Assembly (NCBI GenBank): GCA_963682175.1
Contig: OY821775.1
Span: forward strand, 12,930,501 to 12,994,500
DNA from: Triglochin maritima
Lineage: Eukaryota; Streptophyta; Magnoliopsida; Alismatales; Juncaginaceae
Direction of reading: 5' to 3'
DNA: 64,000 nucleotides
Made by a program: the position numbers and the translations under genes
Shown here: positions 21,569 through 34,199 of the stretch, piece by piece
How positions within the stretch are numbered: position 1 is the first letter of the stretch
How the letters are laid out: every line of letters begins with the position of its first letter
Notes under the pieces: model-generated
What the model was told of the DNA's origin: nothing
What the model saw: the letters and a program-made list of their open reading frames with translations, nothing else
The model's database searches: none

Positions 21569-22093
21569 GAGCATGTTTAACGGTGCTGGATTGTCCTGGA
21601 CGCTCCCTGTTCTCTCTCTCTCTGCCACGTCAGTTTCTCTTTCTACCACATCAACTTTTCTCTCTGCCACGTAAGCTAACCTAACACGTCTAAAAAATTC
21701 CCTTGATCACAACCAGAACACCTTACATTATCTTCCTTTCATGTCATTTGGAGATCAATCCTAGGTAAAATCTAAAATATTCACAAAAACATTCTACAAA
21801 ATCAAAACAAATAAAAAATATATTTTCATAAAACAAATTGATAAAATATTTAAAACGAATTTAAACTGAATTTAATCAGATTTTTAACAAAAAAATATAT
21901 TATTTGAACGAATGGGGGGGGGGGGGGGGACACGTGCCCCCACCCAACCCACAGATGCGTCCCGCCTGAGCGTGGGACCGCAACACCCACCGCCCGATCA
22001 TTTGCTCGGGCGGGAGATATGCAGAGGTGTGGCAGTGCGAATTTCTGACGTAGTCGGGTGCCCGACGTGATCCGCCCTCCGTTAAACGTGGTC
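21569..22093. mobile_element. PIF/Harbinger-like MITE
   Basis: The termini GAGCATGTTTAACGG and, inverted, GACCACGTTTAACGG agree at 12 of 15 bases. They are flanked by TGA on the left and TAA on the right, close to the 3-bp duplication expected for this superfamily. The element contains a run of 16 G at 21914-21929 and a GC-rich 3-prime half. The minus-strand frame at 21900-22145 lies across this and is not a gene. Confidence 0.65.
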
Positions 22094-22317
22094 TAAGTAT
22101 CTCTGCTACATGGGATTTCACACCGGTTGTATACAATAAACTCAAAATTTAAAATCTAAAGCTACACTAATTGGCAATCATTTCTATATCTCTGGTAACA
22201 TGCAAATCATAATTCCTTCAACGCCAAAAGCATACTTTGATTGAGCTGAGATTACTTTTTGAGCTGTTCTATTTGTTATCAAACGTGACATTACAATAAC
22301 AAGGAGAGGATATGGAA

Positions 22318-22596
22318 TAGGGGTGTAAACGACCCGAGTCGAGGGAAATTTCGACTCATTAGTATTATCTTATGTTATTATCAAATACAATAAAAAATTG
22401 AACAATAAAAAATTCGAGCGAGCTATCGAACCGAGAATCAAAAATTTTCGAGTTCGAGCGGCTCGTTTGCTTAACCAAATTTGAAGATTTTTTTGTTTTC
22501 ATCAAAATCTTTCATTTTCAAGTTAAACTAGAGTCAATTTTTTTTCGAGTCTAGTTCAAATCAAGATATCGAGTCGAACCAAAATTGACAGTCCTA
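22318..22596. mobile_element. Probable hAT-like MITE, copy 2 only
   Basis: The 279-bp insertion starts TAGGGGTGTAAACGACC and ends GACAGTCCTA, with imperfect inverted termini. Copy 1 lacks it. The flanks ATATGGAA and ATTGGAA suggest a decayed 8-bp duplication. Internal GAGTTCGAG and CTCGTTTG motifs are typical of small noncoding hAT derivatives. Confidence 0.62.
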
Positions 22597-23334
22597 ATTG
22601 GAACCGTCCTTCTCGGACCATAATCCACACACACTTCGCATCATTAAAGTCAAAATAACTGTTATGGACTCTGACCTTGAGACTGATAATTATGATGCGT
22701 CATGGACTCATGGTCCATATCAATTTACTTGATTAACTTTCGTCCATTTATATGTATAAGCCATTAATGATTTCCAACGCATAATAGTATATATATATAA
22801 GCGAAACCAATAATCAAATATGACAATTTTAAATTATGAAAATCTAAAAGACTAAAACAAGAAATATCACATGAAAGTGAGAGAACTTTGCACGCTGCAA
22901 GAGAGAACTCTGAGGCCATGTTGGAGTAATCATTCTTAACAACCTGTTATCTGTTTAGATCCTACGAATCTCATCATAAAAATTACATAGATATTGTCCT
23001 CATGTAACCAATCAGGTGTGCGGCTGCATATCCAACTAGTATTAAACTTCCATTCCAATTGGATGATGATAGAGAATTATATATGTGTGCATCCAATAAT
23101 TAGTGGGAGGCACTGGTTAATGGGATGCATGTGTTGATTCTTCAAGTTAATATTCAATGGTTTGCTAAAATACCTAATGGGTCATATATAAAACTAACTA
23201 TTTGTTATATTAAAACTATTAGATATGGAATGAAGTGTATCATATGTTAGGATAATGCATCGTTTCTCTTGCCTTGGATTCTCAAAGTACTCAATATGGG
23301 CTCTTCATGGTTCCATTATTATAGGTGGTTAGAC

Positions 23335-24458
23335 AAGTAGCTAACAAATTAATTTCGTTTTGATACTTTCGTTCTTTTCATGAACTTTTCTTCAAAGCCC
23401 AATATGAGTTTTTGGTTAATAAAATCTTATCACCAATACGGCAATACATATTTGTTGTCTTACGGGCCTTAAATATATAAGTTTCATCAAAGTTGTATGT
23501 AATACTAAATCACATCAAGTTTTTGGTTTTTTTAATCTAGATTTACAACTCTAAATAGAGTATGTCTGAAATTTGATTGGTCTATGACCACGATGAAACT
23601 CGAAAAGTTATGTGATAGGTGGTGATCCAATTTTTGGTGTTGCTTATTTTTGTTGTGTAACAATATTAGACTATCATTCCTACGACATGCAATCTAATTA
23701 ACTAAACGATCATATTAACACAAAAGATCACAGAAACAATACATGGGGCAATGACTCTTGGCAAGAAAAAAACGAAGAAAGAAAAATTAATCCATGACCC
23801 ATTTTAAGTGAAACAGAAACCATACTCGGAATTGTATTGTCATTGTTGTGTTGTCACCTCAAGCCTTTGGAAACCTCCACAGTCCGCAAAGGTTTCTATC
23901 GTAATAAAACATGTCGCATTAATGATTGTTAAAGTTTTCGTGACCTAATTGATCTCTTGCAGCTCTTTCAAAGATCGATAACTTGCAGCTATCTTTATTT
24001 AATATATAATTAAATAGGATTTTTTACGTACATGCCACGGAAAAACACATATTTTATACTTATGCTACTATTGGATTCATATTTATTTTGAGGTCATTAT
24101 GTATTTATGTTTATGCCATTAAAAATACTTTTATTTATGCATATGACATTGGATTAGTGGGTAACAAAATTTTCTGTCCCCGTACTTATAAATTTGGTCC
24201 TCAAATACTTATTCTAATCAAGGAAATCAAACATTTCTTCTCAAAACCCACTTGTAATATCAAAACTCTCATTTTTCACATATGTAAGTAATAATTTGAT
24301 TTGAGGGTTACACTTTTAGGGGTAACTTAGTTATTAGACAATGATTGAGATTTTGATTAGAATATAGTTCAAGTTTTATGATTACGATGAACGTTTAGAG
24401 ACTAAATTTACAATTGAGAGACGAAAAATGTGGTATGCACTAGTCGGATATGTAGGTA
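23335..24458. other. Unique intergenic DNA
   Basis: AT-rich sequence following the end of the duplication. I see no gene, RNA or mobile element in it; the frame at 24088-24291 has no recognisable family. Confidence 0.6.
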
Positions 24459-24954
24459 TAAATTGTTATATCCCTAACCTAGGGATTAAGGTGCTAATGG
24501 TGTTTAGAGGAGTGCTTTGCATGGGAAATGGGCGGTGAACAGTGGCCTGGTGATGGGTAAGAGGTGTAGGGTTGCGAGTTACTGTGGCTTTGGGTGTTGG
24601 GTTGGAGGAGGCGTTGGATTTCTACTTCTTTCTTCTATTTCTTCTCCACTCAACCATTTCCTCACCTTTCCTTCTTCTCTCTTCCTGCTACCAGACTTGG
24701 TGGAGGTGTCACCGGCTACAGAGGAAGGTGCTCGTGCGGGGGTGGCGCAGTGCGTGATCAAGGTCTACCGGAGGAGAGGCGTAGGAGCTCTGGCACCGTC
24801 GACTTCACGCGGGTGAAAGGTATGCCGGCTTCTAGCTTGATTTTGTTGCTTCCCCACGTTGGTGGGATGACGTTGGTCGGTCTGGGGTGGTCGGGGACCT
24901 CCCCGGCGTCGTGAGCGGCGAAAAACCTCGGCTGGCGCGAGGTTGAAGACGACC

Positions 24955-25475
24955 AACGGTCGACCGGGCCCTTCGGGCGGTCGACCGAATGCATGTGTTT
25001 TTGTATGTCTGTTGTGTGTCGGTCGACCGGGTCTTTGTGTTCGGTCGACCGGAACTTAAGTTTATTGGATTTTTGTGCATGATGTTCAGACGTTGGTTTT
25101 CGTTCGGTCGACCGTTATATGACATAGAAATAATAGGATGACCCTGTTAGTTTTCGGTCGACCGAGACCCCTGAGTTGGTCGACCGATAGATTCGATTTT
25201 GATGTTCACCAGACTCCGGATTTTGACCTCGTTCGGTCGACCGGTTTTAGACCTTCGGTAGACCGTTCGGATTTTGTGTTGCGCAAATAGTTCGACCGTT
25301 GCAGACGCTTCGGTCGACCGATTCCCTTGTGGAAGCGGTCGACCGAGCTGTCACATTCGGTCGACCGATTTCCCCAGTGGAAGCGGTCGACCAGATGTCA
25401 CTTCCGGACGACCGATTCCCTTGAGGAAAATGGTCGACCGAGTGGTCTTTTTCGGTCGACCGTTTTGCACAGGAC
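24955..25475. repeat. CGGTCGACCG palindrome array in solo LTR
   Basis: I count eleven exact decamers and about six one-step variants (CGGTAGACCG, TGGTCGACCG, CGGTCGACCA, CGGACGACCG). Several positions and spacers match the array in the family-A LTR at 33668-36154, so the array is an inherited part of the LTR. Confidence 0.9.
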
Positions 25476-25759
25476 AGAAATCCTGGTTCCCCTTTTGATG
25501 TCAACTCTGTCCACGGAAACCCGTGTCCTCGCCTTGTGCGTGAGCCGGGAGGTGACGGTGGGCACGTTACGCGTGCCTGCCCAGGGACCACCGTGTGGAA
25601 GAGTGTGGGTGTCCGGGACGCGTCACCTCCATGTATGGATCATGACTATTTGATGGATCGATTGGACTCATTGTATGAGTAGCAGACCTGAGGGATCGCG
25701 GATCCCAATGCGTATTGACGCATGGCTCGTGGAGCATGATGACCCTGCAAACTACGGTC

Positions 25760-25965
25760 TGGACCCGTCCGATGTTGTGTCGGACGTATGTTGTACCGCC
25801 GATGTTGTGCCGGCGATGCCGCCGAGGTTGTTGCCGGCGATGATGGTGCCGATGAGATTCCGGCTTGTAGTTGTACCGTCCGATGTTGTGTCGGGCGTAT
25901 GTTGTACCGCCAATGTTGTGCCGGCGATGCCGCTGATGTTGTGCCGGCGATGATCCCCGATTGGG
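25760..25965. repeat. GC-rich minisatellite in family-A LTR (TTGTGCCGGCGATG type)
   Basis: Short units such as GATGTTGTGCCGGCGATG and GTATGTTGTACCGCC repeat imperfectly. The same array occurs inverted at about 3360-3560 in the LTR at 2675-4752, but it is replaced by a different array in the LTR at 33668-36154. Confidence 0.75.
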
Positions 25966-26646
25966 CACCTATCCTGGGATGTTGACCGACTGAGCTACGG
26001 CTCCGTCGAAGGTGGTGTTGACCACGTGGTTCCTTGCACGGAAGTGCGGACGCTCCTCACCGATCCCTTAGGCTCGTGTAGTCGCGTGTGGGGGGACGCG
26101 TCGCGTACTGTCCATAAGACCGTATGTGCCTACGGTAGGTTTCCGAGGGAGATCCGTTGTTGTTGCTGGACTGATGTCCTTGTGGACCCTGTTGAAGGTC
26201 GTTGTTGTTGGACTTGGGTCTCGTTTACCCTGTTGATGGACTTGATGCATTGCAGATGTGACATGACATTCTTCTAGTATGATATGTTCATTTACCGTAC
26301 TATGCATGCATATAGGTGAGCTTGGCATACAGGGTTTCCTAATGGGAAACTCAGGCATCGTTGTTTGATTCATGTTTCAGGACCGCAGTATGTTCTGTCG
26401 GGTGGTGACCGCGGGCGCACACATCTTGGGGTCAGGATCCTCGTCGGACTCTTCGAGGTCGTCGTGATTACTTTATCTGTCTTTTCATTGTACTGTTGTA
26501 ATCACGCCTTTTGACAAACTCTGTTGTATTATTGGTGCACCGACGGTTGATTTATTGAGTGACATTCCCGTTGATGAGTTTATTCTGATATTCTCTTGAT
26601 TGTTTAAATTTTTAAAATTTCCGCTGTTTCGGGATGTTACATAAAT

Positions 26647-27297
26647 AAAGTGTTTTTTCAGTGGCAAGGATGCAAATAAATAAATAAATACTGCTCTTGT
26701 TCTTGTTGTCGTAAGCATTTTTACTTTTACGTCAAGGAGAATAGTATTGCATGCAAAATCAAACTAATTTTGGTCAAATAATAGTATAAGTGTATAACTC
26801 ATAAGTATAATTTAGAGTTACAGTGAAGCATATAGGTAGATTTTGAATTCATTTGACAAATGTAGACATGCATGTAGTTGCTCTCATTGCTAAAGAATAA
26901 GACTTTCGATTTTCGAACATTTCCATTGGGAATACCCCGAATTCTGTCGGCAATAATCTTGTACACTACATTAATATATTTATAGAAAGGTCAAGTTCAT
27001 CATCAAATACTTAGATATCAAAGTTACTATTTAAAAAGAAAATGTCTTAGACCATTACAGAGCAGACAAAGTCTCCCAAACAATAACTTCTCCTTGAGGT
27101 GGAGAGGATGACCTGGCCTCCCTCCACCTCTCCCCTCCCTTTAAAGCTCTCTACTCCTCTCGCATGACCCATTCGCGTTGCCTCGCTCTCCTCCCTATCG
27201 TTGGACATCTGATGTGGCCCATTGTCATCGACGTCAGAGGGCAGTGGTGTTGAGGCTCCTCGTCGTCGTCTTCCTAGTCTCGCTCTTCACTGGGCAC
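26647..27297. other. Intergenic DNA between LTRs
   Basis: No gene recognised. It contains a CT-rich stretch (27075-27280) without a convincing coding frame. Confidence 0.55.
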
Positions 27298-27301
27298 GTG
27301 G

Positions 27302-28348
27302 TTATTAAAGACTATGTCTTTCTAATCACAAGCTAAATTCTTTACTAAATCCAATATGGAAATAAGCCGGGATAGAGCAAGCAAACAACAAATCGACTGC
27401 AGCAACTTTTATAGAGGTACGATCAAAACCAATATGAGTTAATCCTCTCCTTGAGTTCTGATCAATCATCTGATTCCTACTTGAGTATCCAGTAATCTAT
27501 TTGTTCTAGGTTGAAGATAAACCTCTACAATCTGAGTCTTGCGAACACCATCGCCTTACTCAATTGGTCTCTCACAACCTGAGAGGTAGCTTCCTCGAAG
27601 CTTTACAACTTTGATGATCCTTGGATATGGAATCAGAATCACTAACTAAGACTTTATACTTGAGCACACTTGGATATGATAAGAATTGATACACCAGTGA
27701 TGAAATTTGGCTTTGAGTGTAGGAAATAAGAGTTTGAAAGTGTTTGATGTTTGGACACAAAAGATAAGAGTATAGAGAGGTTTCTTGATGTGTAAAACTC
27801 ATGTGTGAACTCCTATATATAAGGCTTCAAGCTTTACTAGCCGTTTAAGAGAGTTTGTACGATTTGGCCAAGATATAAAAAGTAAATTGGTAGATTTGGA
27901 CAAGGTAAATGTGCTTTAAGAAAAAATACTAATATGATTGTTGGAGTCAAATCCAAAACTTGTCTAATGGGATTCGATCGTCCTAGTAAAAATCCAGTAA
28001 GGATTCTAACAACTACTTAGATGGTCAATTCTATTGTCCATTGGGGTTTCGATCGTCTGAACTGGATTGAGACAAAATCTTATCGCTTAAGTTTACATTT
28101 GATCATATGGGCTCAATAAATGAAAAATTACAAATCTTTATCCAAAGTTTTGTTACAATCTTAAGTCTTTGTCTCAATGCTGCTTCTTTTGATAATCTTG
28201 ATTAACCTATTAAAATGATTTACACATGCACAAGTATATATACAATGCATGTAATTATGTTTGTCCACTTTGATTGACTAGATTAATTGATTAAAATTAA
28301 TTTTATTAATCATCAAAATAAACATAGATAAAGGCTTAAAAACTAACA
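27302..28348 (-). mobile_element. Decayed LTR of family B
   Basis: On the minus strand it starts TGTTAGTTTTTAAGCC, as do the LTRs at 29583-31023 and 50207-51663. It shares with them a TATA box region (minus strand, about 27811-27823) and the downstream block with CTCGAG-like and GTGAGAG motifs. The left boundary is approximate; GTGG flanks both sides and may be a relic of the target duplication. Palindrome relics (TTCGATCGTC) survive near 27975 and 28045. The frame at 27572-27802 is noise. Confidence 0.68.
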
Positions 28349-28352
28349 GTGG

Positions 28353-29577
28353 AGTCACATCGTGAGTGGGTCATTATGGCTTCAGGAGAGGCAGACTTTA
28401 GGAGAAGGTGGGTCATTGCGGCATGGAAGGCGGATTTTTGTGTCTTTATAGGCGTTTGTGGCCTTAGTAGGTGGTCATGTCCGTGTTTGAGTGTCTCTAT
28501 TTCTACTATTGTCTTTGTAGTATTTGTGTTGTTCATCTATTTCAGTTTATGTTTGTTGTCAATGTGTCTATAAGCCCAATTTTCATTGGGTTGATTTGGT
28601 GTTTTGTTTACTAAGTCATGTTGTGGTAGAAGAAAAGGAGGAAGCAAAAGAGATGAAGGGAAGGGATAGAAGAAGACATTGAGGCCAACATTTGGTTTTG
28701 CTGGATGTGGGTGCTCTTTCTTTCCCTATTTACTATGTTTTGTGGGGTGATATGAGGATGTGTGTGTTTTTCCTAAGTATTTTGTTGTATTGTTTCCTTT
28801 TGCGTTGATGGTTGTAACTTTGTATGGAGGCTGCCTAACTTGTTTATATTTCTAGTTGTATTTTAGATGATATGTAAAGTTTGTTTCAATTGATTGTAAA
28901 GAAGAGAAGACGAAGTAGTAGTGGTGGTAGTTGGATTTCGTGTACTATGCTTTAAGTATATATTTTAAAATTTTACAAGAAATTAGTATCGGTTTTCATA
29001 TTTTTCAACAATTTTATGTAATAAACTTCCTAATTGTATTTCAATAAATATTATATACTAATTGATATTAAAATACATAGATTGGATCATACCTAGGGTA
29101 TTATCAAATCCTTTTTACCAATCGAAAGTCGGATTGCCTCGGAATCACCTCCAAGTGTTCATCAAACTCTAAATAAGATTAGAGAGATCAAAGCTAGTCA
29201 ATCTATCTTTAATTCAAGATTAGAATCTAGCTAATAACACATTCTATGCTCCAAAGAATTCAATCTCTCAATGACTCAATTAATAAGAAGAATTTTGGAT
29301 GGAATGATAGAGAAAATATGGAAAGGAGAATGTTTTGCATTAATTAAACAAAGAAAGGGATGAGTGACCTATTTATAGGGCATCCTCAAACCCACATAAT
29401 GGGTAAACCACTTACACAAGATCCATTGTTAATCCCTCCACTAAACCACATCATGTGCAAACCACTTTGCACATGATTTCTTATTTATTTCTCATCTCGT
29501 CATCCCATAACTACTTTTGAACAATGTTGATTAAATCTAGTCATTAATCAACAAAAATCTCTTATTAATATATGCAA
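28353..29577. other. Intergenic DNA
   Basis: AT-rich. The frames at 28336-28573 have no recognisable family. Nothing else is supported. Confidence 0.55.
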
Positions 29578-29582
29578 AAACG

Positions 29583-31023
29583 TGTTAGAATCGATGACCC
29601 CTAATTATGTAATCAAATTATGCTTAATCCCTACTCAATTAAACAATAGATGCAGTGGAATCGAATTTAAACAAATAGGGAAGAAACAAGCAAACCACAA
29701 ATGAACACGAGGATTTACAGAGGTTCGACCACCCGCCCACGCCCTTTCTTGCAAGCTCCGCTCACGTCTTCACTATCCGTTCCCCATTCCGGGCATGGAG
29801 ACAATGCATTTATAATCTTCAAGCTAACAAACAACCATCGCCTACCTTGGAATCCTCTTCTCACAATCCGAGAAGGATGCTTCAGGCTTTCACTGGAGCC
29901 TTTACTCTTTTGAACAATGAAATTGAGTGAAACAACACTCTCTAGCTTGAGCACACTTTGAGTAGTATTTGGAAATGATCAAAGATGTGGAGATGTAAGG
30001 CTTAGTGTGTAGTAGTGGAGCTTTGAGGATTGAGAGACTTCTTTCTAGTGTATGGGATAATTTGGAATGTGAGAATTGTCTAAATAATGTGTTTGGACCT
30101 CTATTTATAAGCTCCTAAAGTTTTCTAGCCGTTGGGGAAGGATTGATTGATTTGTGTGTAAGATACACAAAAAAGAAATCAAGATTTAGCAAATCTGTCC
30201 CTGAACGGTCGACCAAAATAGGGTAACCGATTGACCGAATGACGTCCAGAAATGCAGTCCAGAACGTGCCAGGAAGAATCGGTCGAACGAGCAAAGAGAC
30301 TGTCAAACCAGATAGGTCCGTGACTTAAGTGAACGGTCGACCAAGGAAGGGACGGTCGACCGAAACCAGGGTTTTGGCAAGGTTAAAAGATATATCGGTC
30401 GACCACAAAAGGAAGGTTCGGTCGACCGAAAATAACAAGGACTTTGGTGTCTCGAAATGTTTATGATCGGTTGACCGTTTCAAGGTCCACGGTCGACCAG
30501 AAATCAATTGTATTTTGAGGGGTTGGATAAAAATACGAATATGACCATTGATATAATACGACAAGGGTAACAGTCGTCCAAAAAATACGATGTTCGGTCG
30601 ACCGGAAGTTCAAAATTGATCGACCGAACCAAGGCTTAAAATGCACAAGACAAATCGATCGACCGGATAACAGACGGTCGACCATCTGGGTGCAGACATA
30701 TCTGATTGGCTTGGTTGTTTATTCAAGTCAGATTGATATGGAAATTTGTATATGACTTCTATATGTTCCTTAGAGTCTATGTGAATAATGCTGAAGATAA
30801 CATAGATTCCTAATACTAAAAAAAAGAACAAATTGCATGTCTTCAATAAGCTTGATTATATGTCTTGACTTAATTCCATTCTTCCTTGAGTCTTGATCAT
30901 CTGTAGATGTTAGCACAATACAATATATCTTCCATGCAATATGTGTGCTACACTACATTTGATTATGATTAAGATTATGTTGAGTAAATCATCAAAATAC
31001 GGATTAAGGCTAAAAAGCCAACA
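29583..31023 (-). mobile_element. Solo LTR of family B, 1,441 bp
   Basis: On the plus strand it runs from TGTTAGAATCGATGACC to AAAGCCAACA. Exact 5-bp target duplications AAACG flank it (29578-29582 and 31024-31028). The TATA box TATAAATAG at 30101-30109 on the minus strand sets the direction of transcription. It carries a palindrome array (30205-30690) in the upstream, U3 part. No internal coding region remains, so the superfamily (copia or gypsy) cannot be settled. Confidence 0.92.
30205..30690. repeat. CGGTCGACCG palindrome array, mostly decayed, in family-B LTR
   Basis: There are three exact decamers and about eleven variants. Many variants differ from the palindrome by C-to-T or G-to-A at one of its three CpG sites (CGGTCGACCA, CGGTTGACCG, CGATCGACCG). 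The array lies upstream of the TATA box of the LTR. Confidence 0.85.
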
Positions 31024-31028
31024 AAACG

Positions 31029-32276
31029 TGGGCAAACGGTCAGACCATTTTTCACTATTTTTGACTTTAGCAAATTTTGGATTAATATCCAACAAAATTT
31101 GTACTTTGGGGTTTTAGCAAATTCATATGTTATAATGTTGTGGATCACATTATATCATGTAATATATTTTCATATATAATGTTAAAATATTATACCCCAT
31201 AATATATACATCTCATATGAATTTATTTGTTATTCTAACCATGTCGTTATTACGACATATAGATTTTATTATTTTACCATATGTATATTATTTCATAACA
31301 CATGAAACTTAATACACCATATAAAATATAAAATCACATCTTTTGTTTCCCAATTTTGTGGTGTGACTTATAAGAGAATCTAAGTTATGTTGACAATATT
31401 ATTAAACATTTAATATCATAAACTATGAACAGTATCTAGCTACACATTATAGTTACCCAAATAATAAAGATGTTTTGTTCACTCGAACAAAACACGATCT
31501 ATTTAGTGATATGTAATATATAACTTGTGTCTATCCTTTGCCGCATAATATTAGAAATATTATAAAAAGTATGAATATGTTATCTTTGTATTATATTTTT
31601 TTTTGATCTCATAAGCTAATTATAAATATGTAACTATGCATAAGTTACATTATGCACATTATAATTTTGCTTTATCAATGAGGCCATTAGTATCATCACT
31701 CAAGGCAAAAAGGGCAATGATAATCTTTTGACATATAATCTTTTCCGGCACAAATCATGTATAACCAACTAATATCTTTATCACTATACGCAATGATAGT
31801 TTTTGATAATAATCAAATCATACACTCCTCGTGCGGAAAAATATAAGTTTTATATCTTAGGATTCAAAGACATAATGAAAATATTAACGACACAAACGTA
31901 ATTCCACTACCTACTCGGAATGTTGGACCGGGGAGCTTACTCCTTCAGCGACATCGTAATTAGGATCGATGAAGTTGCTACAGTCTTAGAACATGTCTCA
32001 ACAATGGTGTATCCAACACTTACATTCTCTTAAATGCTTTCTTTATTGAGGTCCATCCTTGCACATGCTCACATGCAAACCTTGTCAATATCGGTTCTCG
32101 CCCAACTCAGATTAATGTTACGAGCAGGGGAGGGCCCACGTATAGGCCCGGGTGGGCACATGCCCACCCACTGAAAGCCCACTAAACACTAAATGAAATC
32201 CCTAAATATAGAGTTTGGTATAGGATTTGGGCTTAAATCTATACTTTGAGTTCTTGTTTTGGAAAAGAGACATGTT
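31029..32276. other. AT-rich intergenic DNA with a small transposon relic
   Basis: No gene. A fragment near 32111-32200 (GGGTGGGCACATGCCCACCC) resembles the terminal region of the element at 51872-52388. Confidence 0.5.
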
Positions 32277-32623
32277 TCTTTTGTTGGCTTTTTGACTAAT
32301 AATTGTCAATCCATTTTGATGATTAACTAACATAACAATAAACACATGTATTCCATTAAAATCATCGCATGCATATATTGTATTTCTAACATTTCAGGAA
32401 TCAAGTTGAATCAAGACAATAAATCAAGAATAAAGATTAGATAGGTTTATATTTCTTGTATTTAGGCTATAATGTAACTTGACACTTGAAATCTTTGTTA
32501 AATTGCATTGCATAACCCTTAGGAAACCTATAAAAGTCTCACATTTAAATCCATATCAATTTGACTTCAATAGGAAATCAACGAATTATTAGAAAATCTC
32601 ATAGAACAGGATTTCTGAGTAAA

Positions 32624-33380
32624 CCGGTCGACCGGTAGAACCATCTGGTTTGACCGGATTTCAACAAACAACCTCTTGTTTCCCAAACGGTCGACCAGGA
32701 ACCTCTATTAGTTCGACTGATTCAACATCTGGTTTCCCAGTCTATATCGGTCGACCGAAATCCCTCTACCGTTCAACCGTTTTCTTTTGTCAACCGATAG
32801 AACTCAGATTGACCAATAAAAATCTTCTCACCTATTGTATGTTGACATGTGTCTCGGTTAAATATGACCGATTTTATTGTCACAACCAGTCGACCGAAAC
32901 TTTGTTTGGTTCGACCGATTTTATTTCCGTATTTGTCTTAAATATGACCATTAAACTTGTCGTATATACCAACGATCGTATACACATACTCACTTAACCC
33001 CCTCACTTAGATTTGGTCTTCCGGTCGACTGAAACTCTTTTTACGGTCGACCGGTTCATGAATCTTCCCAACTCCAAGTCTTACTGGAAGTTTCCGGTCG
33101 AACCCACGATCCATTCTGTTCGACCGTTATCCTTTTGTACAGAATTATCTAGACCAAATATTCCAAACGGTAGACTGAAACTCTTTTAATGGTTGACCGG
33201 TTCATGAAACTTCCCAGGTCCAAGTCTTACTGGAAGTTTCCAGTCGAACCCAAGATCCATTACGTTCGACTGGTCACCTAAGTTCTAGCCTAGTTGATTC
33301 GACCGTTTGCACTTTTGCTCGACCGAACTCCTTACTTTTCACATACCGGTTGACCGATTGACCCGATTCGGTCGACCGTT
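32624..33380. repeat. Palindrome array in family-B LTR
   Basis: Four exact CGGTCGACCG decamers (near 32625, 32748, 33042 and 33368) and about sixteen degenerate copies lie upstream of the TATA box. Degenerate forms include TTCGACCG, CGGTCGACTG and CGGTTGACCG. Two longer stretches, around 33020-33110 and 33170-33260, are near repeats of each other, with a shared AACTTCCCA, CCAAGTCTTACTGGAAG context. Confidence 0.83.
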
Positions 33381-34199
33381 GGTGTTAAGAAATGTGTCAT
33401 GTCATTCACTGTCTTGTGTATTCTTACACAACTCAATGCTCACTTAATCCCAACAACTAGAATTAGTTTAGAGTATATAAATAGAGCTGAGAACACACTT
33501 CGAAGGTTACCAATCTTTCTCCAAGCTCACATATTTCTTACTACTCACCTTTGCTCTAAAATTCCTTGTGCTCACATCTTTCCACTTGAAATTACTCTCT
33601 TTGATTGCATCAATCATTTCAAATGCCCAAGATTAGTTTCTGAAGTAAATTCTTCAAGAGTTGTACTTGTAAAGTCCCTAACTTATGTTATGGACTAATG
33701 GTGTTTAATGGGTGTTTAGGTGGAGTGATGATGACCTTGCATGGGGAGTTGAAGAGGGAATAGTGGAGAGAGGATAGGTGACCTGAAGAAAGAGGGGCTA
33801 GAAGAGTGGGTGAATAGCGGGAGCAGGGTGTAGGTGCATGGTGAAGAGGTGAAGAAACAGCTCCTCTCCTTTTCTCATTTCTTCTTCCTTCTTCTTCAAC
33901 TCTTTTCTCTCTTGAAGTATCCATTTTTCCTTCTCCTTGAGTACCGGTGGTGAGGATTGCGGAGCAAGGCGGGCGTGCAAGTTAGAGGGAAGAGGTGTGA
34001 GTGGTGCGGACCGGAGTTGGTTGCGGAGCTCCGGTGTTCTTCGTCGATCTTCAAAGAGAGGTATGCCAAGTTCTTGCATTAGAGGCCTTAGTTGATCACC
34101 CACGTTGGGTGAGGTTGGGGTCGGTCGCGCGAGGTCAGAGGCCTCGCCGGCGACGAGTTTCGACGTCAAAACCTCGGCTCGCGCGAGGTTGAAGACGTC

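Larger units (their letters stand above)
20046..22294. other. 2.25-kb segment present in copy 2 only
   Basis: Copy 1 jumps from CTACTTAC directly to AATAACAAG, whereas copy 2 has 2,249 extra bases between two TTAC tetranucleotides (20042-20045 and 22291-22294). The segment is ordinary AT-rich DNA with several small transposons. It is not one element, so a deletion in copy 1 through TTAC microhomology explains it better than an insertion. No gene is seen in it; the frames at 20392-20586 and 21056-21259 have no recognisable family. Confidence 0.75.
8748..23334. repeat. Tandem segmental duplication, copy 2
   Basis: Direct second copy of the segment at 1-2674, starting further upstream, in a GATA-factor coding exon. 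It is interrupted by a CACTA element (10458-19650), by a 2.25-kb segment absent from copy 1 (20046-22294) and by a hAT-like MITE (22318-22596). It lacks the hAT MITE that copy 1 carries at 1575-1891. At 23334 the sequence continues without a break into unique DNA, so this end looks like the undisturbed ancestral locus. Confidence 0.9.
24464..26641 (+). mobile_element. Solo LTR of family A (Tekay-like), 2,178 bp
   Basis: It begins TGTTATATCCCTAACC and ends GGGATGTTACA and is flanked by exact 5-bp target duplications TAAAT (24459-24463 and 26642-26646). A single LTR with matching duplications shows that the internal region was lost by recombination between two LTRs. It is collinear with the LTR at 2675-4752 (opposite orientation) and contains the same palindrome array and the same GC minisatellite. 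All frames within it (24517-26373) follow these repeats. Confidence 0.95.

Noticed and set aside
20046..22294. A single large transposon inserted in copy 2
   Set aside because: No terminal repeats fit the ends, only a TTAC microhomology; the block is a mosaic of separate small elements, so deletion in copy 1 is more likely.
24517..26373. Many 60-130 aa frames on both strands in the solo LTR
   Set aside because: They track the palindromes and the GC minisatellite and are not conserved as frames in the sister LTRs.
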